DNA of 64,000 nt from an uncultured Sutterella sp. (lineage in GTDB: Bacteria > Pseudomonadota > Gammaproteobacteria > Burkholderiales > Burkholderiaceae_F): NCBI GenBank assembly GCA_900767875.1, contig CAAGAT010000038.1, forward strand, positions 1 through 64,000, read 5' to 3'. The stretch's first letter is position 1; each line of letters begins with the position of its first letter. The position numbers and the translations under genes are program-made. The notes below the pieces were generated by a model. The model worked only from the letters and a program-made list of their open reading frames with translations. It ran no database searches and was not told where the DNA came from. Shown here in pieces: positions 33,280-42,967 of the stretch.

Positions 33280-35343
33280 ATGGTTCCCGATTTTTTCAAC
33301 CCGTTGGCCCCCGCGGTCCCCGAGCTGCAGGGCGCAGTGCCAGACGGCCTGGGTCAGGGCCCGGCGGTGCAGCACACGGAAACTTTCATCTTTGAGACCG
33401 AGCCCATTAAGGAGCCGCCCACCGAACCCGATGAGTTGGCGCGCAAGTGGCTCAACAAGATTGAAGCGGGCCGCAAGCACTGGGAAAAGTTCTACGAGCG
33501 CTGCAAGCACAACCGCGCCGCCACAGAAAATATCGATTGGAAGACCGAGGCCGACGACATCAAGTTCTGCCCCAAGCGCGCGAACCTGCTGCAGGCCACG
33601 ATCGCGGGCATCCTGCCGAACCTCTACGCCAAGAATCCCGAAATCAGTGTGGTGCCGGTGCGCAGTTCGGATGCCGACTCGGGGCGCCTGGACCGCGTGA
33701 CCAAGACGCTCGAGCAGGTGCTCAATCGGTACCTGGTGCAAGCCAAGCTCAAGCAGCGGGCCCGGGCCGCCGTCCGGGCTGCGCTCACGTGCTCCTACGG
33801 CATTGTGAAGGTGGTCTATCAGCGGGATCTGGACGCCGATCCGCTTATCCGTCAGCGCCTTCAGGATGCGCAGGACAACCTGCGCCACATTGACGGGCTG
33901 CTCTCGCGCCTGGCCGAAGACGATGCCGGCCGCACCGAGCTTGAGGTCCGTCAGCAGGAGCTCATTGAAAGCATCAAGGGCCTGCAGGAGGACTCCGAGG
34001 CCAAGGCTCTCGACGGCCTGGTGATCGATCGCATCCTCACCGATCAGTTGATCGTCGATCCTTCTGTCGTCGATTTTGAAGACTACGTGCAGGCCGACTG
34101 GATGTGCCAGGTGGTGCCGATGCGCCGGGCCACGGCCGAGGAGCTGTACAAGGTCAAGCTACCGAAGGCCACCACGTACGAAATGAGTCTGGACAGGGTC
34201 TATGAGAGGGCCCACGCCGGCGTCGGCCCCAACGGCGACATTTGTCCCGAGGAGGACGACACGATCGTCGTCTACGAGGTTTGGGACCGTATCTCGCAGC
34301 GCGTCTACACCCTTGCTGACGGCTGCGCCTTCTTCCTGCGTGAGCCCTACAGCCCGGCCCGCGTCGGCGGCCGTTGGTACCCGTTCTTCCTGCTGCCCTA
34401 TCAGCAGGTGGATGGGAAGTTTGTGGCGCAGTCCCTCGTGGACACCATCGAGCAGCTCGAGAAGGAGCACAACGACACGAGGAATGCGTACGCGGAGCAT
34501 CGATCGTTCTGCAAGCCCGGCTATATCGCCTCGGCCGACATCGATGAGCGCAGCCTCAACCGGTTCTGCGTAGCGGAGCTCGGCGAGATTACCGTCATCA
34601 AAAATTCGGACGGGCAGGACCTGCGCTCGCTCATTCAGCCAAAGACCTACCCACCGATCGATTCGGCCCTGTACGACACGAGCCTCATCCGTCAGGACAT
34701 TGAGCAGGTGACCGGGCTGCAGGACGCCATGCGCCAGAGCGTGGTCAAGCCCAAGACGGCCACCGAGGCACAGATCATGCAGCAGGGCCTGTCGGCTCGC
34801 GTGGCCGCTTTCCGTGACGGCGTCGAAGACTGGCTGCAGGAGATTGCAACCTACACGACGCAGATCCTGCTGCGCGAACTCACCGAGGAGGACGTGGCCC
34901 GCATCATGGGTGAGCCCGTGCAGGTTGTGGACCCTGCCACCGGGGCCGTGCTCACGCAAAAGCCCTACGACTGGCCCACGCTCACGACGGAACAGGTCGC
35001 GCGCCTCATAAAGATCAAGATCGCCGCGGGCTCGACCGGGGCTCCGAACCGCCTCGAAGATCAGGAAAGCTGGGGCAAGCTACTGCCCGTGCTGCAGCAG
35101 ATGGTCCAAACGCTTTATCAGCTCAAGATGCAGGGCGTGGACACGGGCCCCATCGAGGTTCTGTTGCGCGAGACGGTGCACCGATACGACGACAGGTTTG
35201 ATGCTACGCAACTCATCCCCGACATCAACCCGCAGCAGTTGGCCATGCAGCAGCAACAGCAGGCCGCAGCAAGCCAAGGGACCCAGGGCGGCATCGATCC
35301 GGCGCAGGCCCAGGCCATTCTCTCTCAACTCACGCAGCAGTAA
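33280..35343 (+). CDS. Portal protein
   Basis: About 687 residues from ATG 33280, after GAGAGGAGAGA. The family pattern of large podovirus portals is visible (ANLLQATIAGILPNLYAKNP, YGIVKVVYQRD, VTGLQDAMRQSVVKPKTATE). A charged coiled insertion lies around residues 185-250, and the C-terminus is Gln-rich (MQQQQQAAASQ). It forms the dodecameric DNA gate beside the terminase. Confidence 0.9.
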   Translation: MVPDFFNPLAPAVPELQGAVPDGLGQGPAVQHTETFIFETEPIKEPPTEPDELARKWLNKIEAGRKHWEKFYERCKHNRAATENIDWKTEADDIKFCPKRANLLQATIAGILPNLYAKNPEISVVPVRSSDADSGRLDRVTKTLEQVLNRYLVQAKLKQRARAAVRAALTCSYGIVKVVYQRDLDADPLIRQRLQDAQDNLRHIDGLLSRLAEDDAGRTELEVRQQELIESIKGLQEDSEAKALDGLVIDRILTDQLIVDPSVVDFEDYVQADWMCQVVPMRRATAEELYKVKLPKATTYEMSLDRVYERAHAGVGPNGDICPEEDDTIVVYEVWDRISQRVYTLADGCAFFLREPYSPARVGGRWYPFFLLPYQQVDGKFVAQSLVDTIEQLEKEHNDTRNAYAEHRSFCKPGYIASADIDERSLNRFCVAELGEITVIKNSDGQDLRSLIQPKTYPPIDSALYDTSLIRQDIEQVTGLQDAMRQSVVKPKTATEAQIMQQGLSARVAAFRDGVEDWLQEIATYTTQILLRELTEEDVARIMGEPVQVVDPATGAVLTQKPYDWPTLTTEQVARLIKIKIAAGSTGAPNRLEDQESWGKLLPVLQQMVQTLYQLKMQGVDTGPIEVLLRETVHRYDDRFDATQLIPDINPQQLAMQQQQQAAASQGTQGGIDPAQAQAILSQLTQQ

Positions 35344-35358
35344 CCGAAGGACTACACC

Positions 35359-36420
35359 ATGGAAAATGACGAATTGAAGACCACGGCCGAGCAGGCCGAA
35401 CCGACGACCACCGATGCGCCGGCTGCCGAGCACGCGCCCGAGCAGCAGACCGAAGGGGGGCAGGACCATGAGACGCAGCAAGAACCCGAGCAGCCTTCCG
35501 TCGCCAAGGCTATCGATGATCTTGGTATTGGTCCCGAAGAGCCTCCCGCGCCCGAACCTTCGAGCGCCGATGAGCAGAAGGCTCAAGCGCCTGGCGCAGG
35601 GAAAGCTGATCCGGCAGCGCCGAAGGTTCCTAAAGAAGACGTGGCATCTGCTGGCGCAAAAGCGCCGACGGATGACGAATTGCTTGCGGGCGTTAAGAGT
35701 GAACGCGGCAAAGAACGGCTGAGCAAGCTGCTCGCAGAGGGCCGCCAGAATGCGGAGACCCTGCAGGCCATGCAGCGCACCATTTCCTCGGCCGGCCTGG
35801 ACCGTGAGTCCTTTTCCAACTTTATGGAAATCTCCCGCCTGGTGAGCTCTCCGGATCCCGACGACATCGAGCGCGGCCTGAAGGCGTTCGAAGACGTGCG
35901 CACGCGCATGTACCAGAGTCTGGGTCGTGAGGCGCCGGGCGTGGATCTTCTGGCGCAGTACCCCGATCTGGCCCAGAAGGTTGCCGGCATGAGCATGAGC
36001 CGCGAGGATGCTCTTCAGATCATGCAGGCCCGTCAGGCCCAGGCCGCCGAAAAGGAGCGCTACGCCGCACAGAAAGCGCAGCAGCAGGAGCTCTCGCGCA
36101 TCCAGACCTTCGGCCAGCAGGTGCAGCAGGTGTTCCAGGCCCGTAGCCAAGAGGCTGACTTTGATGCCCGCATTGAGGTGCTGAAAAAGCACTTCAGCAA
36201 GCCGGGCGCCGTGCAACAGTTTGTTGCGGCAAACCCGCCCGAGAATTGGGGCAAGGCGCTCATGTGGATGTACGACAACGTGCAGCCCCAACAGCAGGCC
36301 GCCGCTACGCCCTCGCCCATTACGCAGAACCGGGCCCGCACGGCAGGCCTACGAGTGACGGGCACGACGGGCGGCTCGGTCGATTCCATTGAGGCCCGCA
36401 TCCGCGAGCTCGGCCTGTAG
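35359..36420 (+). CDS. Scaffolding protein
   Basis: The 353-residue acidic protein has a disordered Glu/Pro/Ala N-terminus and long helices (LLAEGRQNAETLQAMQRTIS; EDALQIMQARQAQAAEKERY). This composition and the place between portal and coat are typical of scaffolds. No protease motif is present. Confidence 0.8.
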   Translation: MENDELKTTAEQAEPTTTDAPAAEHAPEQQTEGGQDHETQQEPEQPSVAKAIDDLGIGPEEPPAPEPSSADEQKAQAPGAGKADPAAPKVPKEDVASAGAKAPTDDELLAGVKSERGKERLSKLLAEGRQNAETLQAMQRTISSAGLDRESFSNFMEISRLVSSPDPDDIERGLKAFEDVRTRMYQSLGREAPGVDLLAQYPDLAQKVAGMSMSREDALQIMQARQAQAAEKERYAAQKAQQQELSRIQTFGQQVQQVFQARSQEADFDARIEVLKKHFSKPGAVQQFVAANPPENWGKALMWMYDNVQPQQQAAATPSPITQNRARTAGLRVTGTTGGSVDSIEARIRELGL

Positions 36421-36653
36421 CCTGCGAAAAATTCAAAAGCAGACTTGACTCTTGCTAAAAAAGTGGTGTCGCCGGAGTTGGCGGCACCACACAATCGCGG
36501 TTGCGGGGGTCGCGTCCCGCAGCGCCTTACCGCTAGCGGCAAATCGCAGCAGCCGGGTTCGCGTCGGCAACCTCAAGCGGTTAAACCCTTTTCTGAGCGC
36601 GGCGTTCTCGGAAGTGTGGACTTTCCTCAATCGTACATTTCGGAAACTCCATC
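36421..36653. promoter_or_regulatory. Coat-gene leader with a strong hairpin
   Basis: The 233-base gap holds a stem GGTGTCGCC/GGCGGCACC-like at about 36464-36489, without a T-run, and a TTGACT at 36444-36449. It may be a processing site or promoter for the highly expressed coat gene. No gene is visible. Confidence 0.4.
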
Positions 36654-37703
36654 ATGCCGATTTCTACGCAAGACTTGACCAAGCTCGCTAAGAGCTCTCT
36701 TGACGACTACCTGCGCAACACCCCGGTCGATCAGATCACGCAGGAGCGTCCTTTCCTCAACATGCTGCTCAAGGGCAAGAAGCCCTTCGGCGGCGCCAAG
36801 CAGAACATCGTCGAGCAGATCCGCAAGGATTACGGCTCCAATTTCGCCTGGGCCTACGGTGAATCGAAGGTAACCTTCAACAAGCGCGACACGCTCGAGC
36901 AGGCTGCCTTCCCGTGGCGCCGTGCTGTGGACGCCCTCTACATCGATTTCGACACGCTGTTCTCGAACGGCATCGATGTCAAGGAAGGCGGCCATGGCGC
37001 CTACCGCCTGGAAACCAACGAGAAGGTGCAGCTGACCAACCTGCTCGATGAGCAGATTACGGCCTTGCGAGAAGGCTTCATGAAGAGTCTTGACCTTCAC
37101 GTGCACCGTGACGGCACCCAGAGTACCGACGCCGTCGTGGGTCTGGACGCGCTGATCCCCCTTGATCCTTCGACCGGCACGCTCGGCGGCATCGACCGCG
37201 CCGCGAACTCCTACTGGCGCAACTACACCGACGTGAACATCGAGGCTGCCACGATGCTCAACCAGATGGAAAAGGCCTGGCGCGAGTGCTACCGCCACGG
37301 CGGCACGCCCGACTACATCTTCGCGGGCTCCGGCTTTATCGACGCCTACCGCAACTGCCTGCAGCCCATGATGCAGTACAACGTTCGCGCCGGTTCTGTT
37401 GCCACGGCCGACGGCGGCGTGGGTGACGGCTCCCGCACGGGTCTGTTCTTCAAGGGAAAGGAGATTCTGTGGGATCCGACGTTCGATGACCTCGACGCGG
37501 CCGACACTCCTGCCACCAAGTGGGCCACGCGCTGCTACTTTGTCAACAGCAAGACCTTGAAGTGGCGCGACAACGGCTACGACATCATCACGCCCGTTCG
37601 CCCGCACGACACGCTGTGTCTGTACGAGATGATCAACATGCGCTGCGCGGTGACGATCAACCGTCCGAACGCCAACGCCGTCCTGGCTCTCAAGAGCGCC
37701 TAA
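36654..37703 (+). CDS. Major capsid (coat) protein
   Basis: The 349-residue protein has the beginning MPISTQDLTKLAKSSLDDYL and a middle with WAYGESKVTFNKRDTLEQAA, which resembles HK97-fold coat proteins of podoviruses. It follows the scaffold gene and precedes the tail genes. No head-protease gene is present. Confidence 0.85.
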   Translation: MPISTQDLTKLAKSSLDDYLRNTPVDQITQERPFLNMLLKGKKPFGGAKQNIVEQIRKDYGSNFAWAYGESKVTFNKRDTLEQAAFPWRRAVDALYIDFDTLFSNGIDVKEGGHGAYRLETNEKVQLTNLLDEQITALREGFMKSLDLHVHRDGTQSTDAVVGLDALIPLDPSTGTLGGIDRAANSYWRNYTDVNIEAATMLNQMEKAWRECYRHGGTPDYIFAGSGFIDAYRNCLQPMMQYNVRAGSVATADGGVGDGSRTGLFFKGKEILWDPTFDDLDAADTPATKWATRCYFVNSKTLKWRDNGYDIITPVRPHDTLCLYEMINMRCAVTINRPNANAVLALKSA

Positions 37704-37779
37704 TCGACAACGGCACGGGTCCGGCTGCCCAGAACGGTCGAGCTCGTGCCTTGTCTCTTCACTCAAGGAAAAAATCCTG

Positions 37780-38082
37780 ATGCTGGTTAAAGCTTTTCAG
37801 TTCGCGGTGACGCGAGACTCCTCGACCACGATCGTGATCCGCACGACCGAATGGGAGGCCCAGGTCCTCTCTGAGCTTTTCGGTTCTGAGAACGTGCGCA
37901 AGCTCGGCAACGCCGAGCCGCTTGAGCGTGCCGAAGACGAGGAGGGCCACCGCCTTGCCTCCAAGTACGGCGTACCCGTCATGCGCGAAGTGTTCGGTGC
38001 CGACTTTGTCGGCGTCGTGGCCTCGGCCGTAAAGAAGGCCAAGATCGGAGCGGGCAAGACGCCCGTTCAGGACGCGCAGTAA
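37780..38082 (+). CDS. Hypothetical structural-region protein (100 aa)
   Basis: The product has a beta-rich first half (LVKAFQFAVTRDSSTTIVIR) and a basic C-terminus. Its position after the coat gene suggests a head decoration or a small virion protein, but no motif supports that. Confidence 0.55.
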   Translation: MLVKAFQFAVTRDSSTTIVIRTTEWEAQVLSELFGSENVRKLGNAEPLERAEDEEGHRLASKYGVPVMREVFGADFVGVVASAVKKAKIGAGKTPVQDAQ

Positions 38083-38104
38083 AGCAACATCAGAGGGGAT
38101 AGAC

Positions 38105-40489
38105 ATGGCACAACCGCAGCGCTACGAGCGTGCCCACGACTTCACGCTCGACGAGGAGTTTCAGGGCCAGTACGTCAACGTCGAGCTCGACGACGCGGCG
38201 GTGTCCATCAACGGGTTGCGCGACAACCTGGCCAAAATCCAAAAGGATGATGGCACTTTGCAAAACGGCATTGTCACAGAGAACACCCTCGGTGCCGACG
38301 TCCTGGAGCAGTTCCGGCAGATTACCCAGGACGCCCGCAATGCGGCTTTGGAAGGTGCTGCGGTGGCTGAGGCCGCCGCTAAAGAGGCCGCCGAGTCGGC
38401 GACGATCAGCCAAGAATCCGCCGACGTGGCCAGCCGCGCCGGTGAGGCTGCACGACTCAATGCCGAGGCCGCAGCCAAGACGCTGGAGGATATCTCGAGC
38501 GTGGCCGGCATGATCGATCCTTTCCTTCAGAACTCTGAAGAAGTCATCTCCGTCGGCGAAAACATCGAGGGCGTTCTCGACGTCCACGCCCATATGGATG
38601 AGGTCCACATTGTGGGCCAGGACCTTCAGGGCATGAACGCCACGTCGATGGACTACGGCTTTATCACGGACGAGCCGGACCTCACGACGACCATTGCCGA
38701 CGGCTACATCAAGACCGTCGCTGAGGGCATGGTTGATGTGAGCGCGGTGGGCGACAACATTGAACACGTGGTTCTGGTCTCGCAGAACCTCTCCGCTCTG
38801 CCTCAGTATCTCGAGGAGTTCAACGAATACAAAACGGCCGCGGAGACTGCGGCCGACAAAGCCGCGACTTCTAAAGATGCAGCCGCCATCTCCCGGGATG
38901 CCGCGCTGGCGTCCGAGAACGCAGCCAAGGCAAGCGAAACCTCAGCGGGGGCCTCGGCAACGCTCGCAGAATCGTGGGCCACGAAGACCGACGGCACGGT
39001 CGACGGATCGGAGTACAGTGCCAAGCACTACGCACAGCAGGCCGCTGAGTCTGCATCCGCTTCAGGCACGTCTGCCACGAGCGCCGGGAGCGCACGTGAT
39101 GCGGCGAAGGCCGCACAGACTGCAGCAGAGAGCGCGAACTCTTCGGCGCAGACCGCCGCGCAGACTGCCACGACCAAGGCGTCGGATGCTTCCGCTTCCG
39201 CGCAGACAGCGAGCAAGCAGGGCACGGCTGCTACTCAGGCCAAGACCGCCGCTGAGGCCGCACAGAAGGCGGCTGAGACGGCAAAGACCGTAGCCGAATC
39301 CGCTCGGGATACGGCTACGGAGAAGGCGTCTGAAGCAAGCGCTTCTGCTTCCGGGGCCGCATCCTCGGCAAGCTCCGCGAGCGCATCGAACGCGGCTGCG
39401 GGTCAAGCCAAAGACGCCGCCCTTGCGGCACAGAAGGCTGCTGAAGCGGCTCAGAGCGCCGCGGAAACGGCGCAGGCCTCGATCGAAGAATCGGCGGCCA
39501 CGACCACGGCCAAAGCGCAGGAGGCTGCCGCCTCTGCCACGGACGCCGCAGGCTCTGCGTCGACGGCATCGACCGCCAATACGAATGCTCAGGCAGCCAA
39601 GACCGCAGCGGAAAGCGCCCGAGACTCGGCGCAGACCGCGGCTGTAACGGCTACGACGAAAGCAGGAGAGGCGAGCACGTCCGCGACGAATGCCGCAGGA
39701 TCAGCATCCACGGCAAGCACGAAAGCGTCCGAAGCCTCCGCTTCGGCCACCAACTCCGCCGCAAGTGCGAGCGCAGCTCAGATCGCGAAAACCGCCGCCC
39801 AAGCCGCACAGGCTGCCGCAGAAAAAGCCGCGGAACTCGCAGGGGAAATCGCCTCGGGCGAACTTCCAGTTCTTCGCTACGACGCGCAGACGCTCACTCC
39901 TGAACAGAAGGAGCAGGCGCGCTCGAACATCGGCGCCGTGAGCCAAGACGAGGTGGATTTCACACCGTATCTGACGAAGACCGATGCCGCTTCGAGCTAC
40001 CTCGGCATCAACGAAAAGGCAGCGTCCGCGGCAAGTGCCGACACGGCCACGAAACTCACGACCGCCCGAACGATCAGCGCCACTGGGGACGCCTCGTGGT
40101 CTGTCAGCTTCAACGGGACGGGCAATGCTTCGGCTGCGCTCACGCTCTCTGTGTCGGGTGCAACTGCCGGTAGTTACGGTCCGAGCGCCGCAGCCTTGGT
40201 CGGCTTCGGTGGCTCGATCACAGTTCCGCGGATCACGGTCGATGCAAAGGGGCGCGTGACGGCGATCGCGCACTACGTGATGACGCTTCCGGCGGCGCCG
40301 GCTTCTGTGACGGGGAATGCCGGGACGGCGACGAAATTGGCAAACGCCCGCACCATCTCCGTGGCCGGCGACGCCACGGGCTCGGCGTCCTTCGACGGCA
40401 GCGCGAACGCGTCTATCAGCATCGCCCTGGCGTCAGGCTGCGTGGGCGTGAACCAACTTGAAAACACCATCGACTTGGGGACTTTGTAA
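38105..40489 (+). CDS. Tail fibre, long Ala-rich shaft
   Basis: The 794-residue protein has an N-terminal virion-attachment segment (MAQPQRYERAHDFTLDEEF) that is paralogous to the start of the protein at 42968. About residues 240-580 form an Ala/Ser/Thr-rich heptad shaft like that of lambda Stf. A C-terminal repeat region follows (TATKLTTARTISATGDASWS; TATKLANARTISVAGDATGS). The stop overlaps the start of the next fibre gene (TAATG), so the two are coupled and probably assemble as one fibre. Confidence 0.9.
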   Translation: MAQPQRYERAHDFTLDEEFQGQYVNVELDDAAVSINGLRDNLAKIQKDDGTLQNGIVTENTLGADVLEQFRQITQDARNAALEGAAVAEAAAKEAAESATISQESADVASRAGEAARLNAEAAAKTLEDISSVAGMIDPFLQNSEEVISVGENIEGVLDVHAHMDEVHIVGQDLQGMNATSMDYGFITDEPDLTTTIADGYIKTVAEGMVDVSAVGDNIEHVVLVSQNLSALPQYLEEFNEYKTAAETAADKAATSKDAAAISRDAALASENAAKASETSAGASATLAESWATKTDGTVDGSEYSAKHYAQQAAESASASGTSATSAGSARDAAKAAQTAAESANSSAQTAAQTATTKASDASASAQTASKQGTAATQAKTAAEAAQKAAETAKTVAESARDTATEKASEASASASGAASSASSASASNAAAGQAKDAALAAQKAAEAAQSAAETAQASIEESAATTTAKAQEAAASATDAAGSASTASTANTNAQAAKTAAESARDSAQTAAVTATTKAGEASTSATNAAGSASTASTKASEASASATNSAASASAAQIAKTAAQAAQAAAEKAAELAGEIASGELPVLRYDAQTLTPEQKEQARSNIGAVSQDEVDFTPYLTKTDAASSYLGINEKAASAASADTATKLTTARTISATGDASWSVSFNGTGNASAALTLSVSGATAGSYGPSAAALVGFGGSITVPRITVDAKGRVTAIAHYVMTLPAAPASVTGNAGTATKLANARTISVAGDATGSASFDGSANASISIALASGCVGVNQLENTIDLGTL

Positions 40490-41394
40490 TGGCAAAGATT
40501 TTGCAACTTCGGCGTGGCACCACGGCGCAGCACGCCACGTTTACCGGGGCCGTCGGTGAGGTAACGGTCGATACCGACAAGGACACGCTCGTTGTCCACG
40601 ACGGTGCTAAGGCGGGCGGCTATTCCTTGCAGCGCTCGGATCAAAAAATTGGCTCGGCTGCCGCCGCAGACACGGCAACCCAACTGACGAATTCTCGGTC
40701 GATTCAGGTTAACCTCGCGAGCACGGCGGCCGCATCGTTCAACGGCACGGCAAATGCTTCGCCCGGTGTGACGGGCGTTCTGCCTGCGGCCTACGGCGGC
40801 ACCGGGCGCACCGACGGAAAGGCCGTTGCCTGGGTCACGCCTCGAACTGTTTCGCTAACGGGCGCGGTGGTCGGAAGTGCGTCGGTCGACGGTTCGGCCA
40901 ATGTCTCGATCAGCACAACGATGACCGCATCGGGCGTGCCCACCGGCGCCATCATGGCCTTCGACTTGACGACGCCTCCGGACGGTTGGCTTCTGTGTGA
41001 CGGTCGAGCGGTTTCTCGCACCACCTATGCCGCACTGTTCGCGGCTATCGGCACGAGGCATGGCTCCGGGGATGGTTCAAGCACGTTCAACCTCCCGGAC
41101 ATGGATGGGCTCTTTATCGAGGGTACAACCGACGCATCCAAGGTCGGCCAAAAGATTGAAGCGGGGTTACCGAACATAACGGGAAGCCTTAGCGAAGTAA
41201 TGCAGTACGCCCCCGCTTACCTGCAGAATGGAGCGTTCACGTCAACGGATAAAAAGTACAACAACTTTTCGACGGGCTCGGGCGGCTCCTGCTACACGGT
41301 GACACTTAACGCCTCGGCATCGAGCTCTGTTTATGGAGCGTCTGCAACCGTGCAACCTTCGTCTATTCTCTTGCTTCCTTGCATCAAGTTTTGA
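40489..41394 (+). CDS. Tail fibre tip protein with collar domain and switchable C-terminus
   Basis: The 301-residue protein has an N-terminal Mtd_N-like segment (KILQLRRGTTAQHATFTGAV), a copy of the shaft repeat (TATQLTNSRSIQ), and a tail-collar domain (PTGAIMAFDLTTPPDGWLLC, then FNLPDMDGLFIEG). The receptor tip begins at LPNITG and ends LLLPCIKF. The tip region from ACCGAACAT (41169-41177) onward has an inverted homologous alternative on the opposite strand. The stop region overlaps that of the alternative. Confidence 0.9.
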   Translation: MAKILQLRRGTTAQHATFTGAVGEVTVDTDKDTLVVHDGAKAGGYSLQRSDQKIGSAAAADTATQLTNSRSIQVNLASTAAASFNGTANASPGVTGVLPAAYGGTGRTDGKAVAWVTPRTVSLTGAVVGSASVDGSANVSISTTMTASGVPTGAIMAFDLTTPPDGWLLCDGRAVSRTTYAALFAAIGTRHGSGDGSSTFNLPDMDGLFIEGTTDASKVGQKIEAGLPNITGSLSEVMQYAPAYLQNGAFTSTDKKYNNFSTGSGGSCYTVTLNASASSSVYGASATVQPSSILLLPCIKF

Positions 41395-41615
41395 TACACG
41401 GTAAGAGTTGCATGGCTGGAGGTTGAACCACTGAAGATCTCCCGTAAATTGAACTTGATCGAGAGGCATCAAAACGAAGCGATCTTGGAACATTTGAACG
41501 AGCGTCTTGTCCGTGGTTATCAGCATCGCCATTATCAGTTCCCGAGAAAGCCCCCGTATGTTTAACCGTGAATAGGGGGTATTGACCAATTTGGGTCGAC
41601 CCAGTGATGTTCGGT
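41169..41615. other. Predicted invertible segment with two alternative tail-fibre tips
   Basis: ACCGAACAT at 41169-41177 recurs inverted at 41607-41615, with partly similar flanks (GCGG-GGTT on one side, AC-GGG on the other). Between them lie two convergent tip-coding ends. Strand exchange within this repeat keeps the frame, as both versions read CCG-AAC-AT. The size is about 447 bp, and a complete tyrosine recombinase gene starts at 42861 on the minus strand. Inversion itself has not been seen and is inferred from structure. Confidence 0.75.
41384..41615 (-). pseudogene. Silent alternative tail-fibre tip (inverted cassette)
   Basis: On the minus strand this frame reads GPNITGSTQIGQYPLF and ends SSSIYGRSSVVQPPAMQLLP followed by CIKT. 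It aligns with the expressed tip (LPNITGSLSEV; SSSVYGASATVQPSSILLLP, CIKF) at both ends but differs in the middle. It has no start codon, ribosome site or upstream fibre domain of its own, so it can be expressed only after inversion. Confidence 0.8.
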
Positions 41616-41709
41616 CCGTACAACCTCCGCTCATGGCACGACGATTGGCGCAATTCACACGTGTGCCCGACCCCAAGACCTGATGGCCGTGTCTCGGCCG
41701 CTTCTCCTT

Positions 41710-42861
41710 TTACTCGTTGAAGATGTCGGGCAAGAAACCGGCCCCGCGGGCACAGTCAGAAACGTACGCGCACCAACTCGTCATGAGAGCCCGCCGTTGC
41801 GGCAGGTAATCCGAGCGCAGGTACGCACGTGAAACGTTCGATCCTGATACATGAGCAAGGCAAGCCTCGGCGGCTTCGAAAGGCGCGTCGTGGTCGGCCA
41901 TCCACGAGCGGCCGATCGATCGGATACCGTGCGCGACCAGGCGGCCCTTGAACTCCGTTTCGTGCAGAGTCTTTGCGAGCGTCTGAGCGCTCATATGCGA
42001 GCCCGCTTTTCGACCGGCCCAAATTAGTGGGCTCTTCTTGTGCGGCGACTCCTCCCGGGCGGCATCGAGCACGCGGCTCATTGGTGCCAACAGCGGCACG
42101 CGGTGCTCTCGGCCTTTCTTCATCTCGCCAGCAGGGATCGTGAGAACGTCGCCGTCGATCCACTCTTCCCGAATCTTCACGCACTCGCCAGGTCGAAGAA
42201 GCGACAGGCACGACCATGCGAAGAGAAGCTGCACCCGCCTAGGTGCTGTGCTCATCACTCTCATGACCTCGGGGAGCTCCCGCCAGTGCACGGAAGGCAT
42301 CGGCTCAACGATGGGAGAGGCGAAGATTCTCGATACCCGTTCGCACGGATTGTGAAGGATGTAGCCCGCGCAGACTGCGAGATCGAGCGCTTCTCGAGTC
42401 CGCATGAGGACACGCTTTAGCGTTGCCTGATGGCCGTCTCGCTCGATGCATCGCACGGTGGCGATCACAAGGGGCGCTGTGATCTCGTCGATCTGGCGGC
42501 CGCCGATCTTGTCGATTACATAGCGCTCCATACGGCGCTTCTCATCCTGATACGAAACGATGCGCCCCCGCTTCAGGTTCTTCCACAGCGTCCACGCGTC
42601 CCTGAGCGTGTAGCCGCGCGGGGGCTCCTGCCCGATCTCTTGGCGCTTACGGCGCGCGCATTGGCGAGCCTGCGCCAAGGAGACATCAGGCCAATGGCCG
42701 AGCGACAGGTCAGTCACTCGTCCATAAAGGCAGACGCGAAGAATCCAAGATTTGGTGCCGGAAGGGTGAACTCTAAGCGTGAGGCCGTAGCCGTCGCTGA
42801 TGGCGTAGCGCTTGTCGCGGGGTTTTAGACCCGCGATTTTCCTCGTGGTCAACTTTCCCAT
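41710..42861 (-). CDS. Tyrosine recombinase, probable tail-fibre invertase
   Basis: The 383-residue protein has a DUF4102-like N-terminus (TTRKIAGLKPRDKRYAISDG) and a catalytic domain with Arg in LLRPGECVKI, HGIRSIGRSW (HxxR), CLAHVSGSNVSRAYLR (His and Tyr) all present. It is distinct from the attL integrase and opposite to the surrounding structural genes. Shufflon recombinase Rci is a tyrosine recombinase of similar size that switches pilus tips. Location next to the inverted tip supports a like role. The alternative is the integrase of a decayed insertion. Confidence 0.85.
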   Translation of the reverse strand: MGKLTTRKIAGLKPRDKRYAISDGYGLTLRVHPSGTKSWILRVCLYGRVTDLSLGHWPDVSLAQARQCARRKRQEIGQEPPRGYTLRDAWTLWKNLKRGRIVSYQDEKRRMERYVIDKIGGRQIDEITAPLVIATVRCIERDGHQATLKRVLMRTREALDLAVCAGYILHNPCERVSRIFASPIVEPMPSVHWRELPEVMRVMSTAPRRVQLLFAWSCLSLLRPGECVKIREEWIDGDVLTIPAGEMKKGREHRVPLLAPMSRVLDAAREESPHKKSPLIWAGRKAGSHMSAQTLAKTLHETEFKGRLVAHGIRSIGRSWMADHDAPFEAAEACLAHVSGSNVSRAYLRSDYLPQRRALMTSWCAYVSDCARGAGFLPDIFNE

Positions 42862-42967
42862 GTCTTGCTCCCGTTGGTTTGGACCTACGGGAAGTGTCGC
42901 CCGAGCGGTGCGAAATCTTCAAAAACGGCGGCCGTCTTGTGCAGACTGAACGGGAACAGGAGGGCAT

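Noticed and set aside
31731..33299. 522-codon minus-strand frame
   Set aside because: It is antisense to terminase and has low-complexity, Arg/His-rich composition.
40489..41394. Diversity-generating retroelement acting on the Mtd-like fibre
   Set aside because: No reverse transcriptase gene and no template/variable repeat pair were seen in the window.
41710..42861. Second integrase as a sign of another integrated phage or satellite
   Set aside because: No direct repeat flanking a second element and no further foreign genes were seen; the inverted fibre tip explains its position better. This is not fully excluded.
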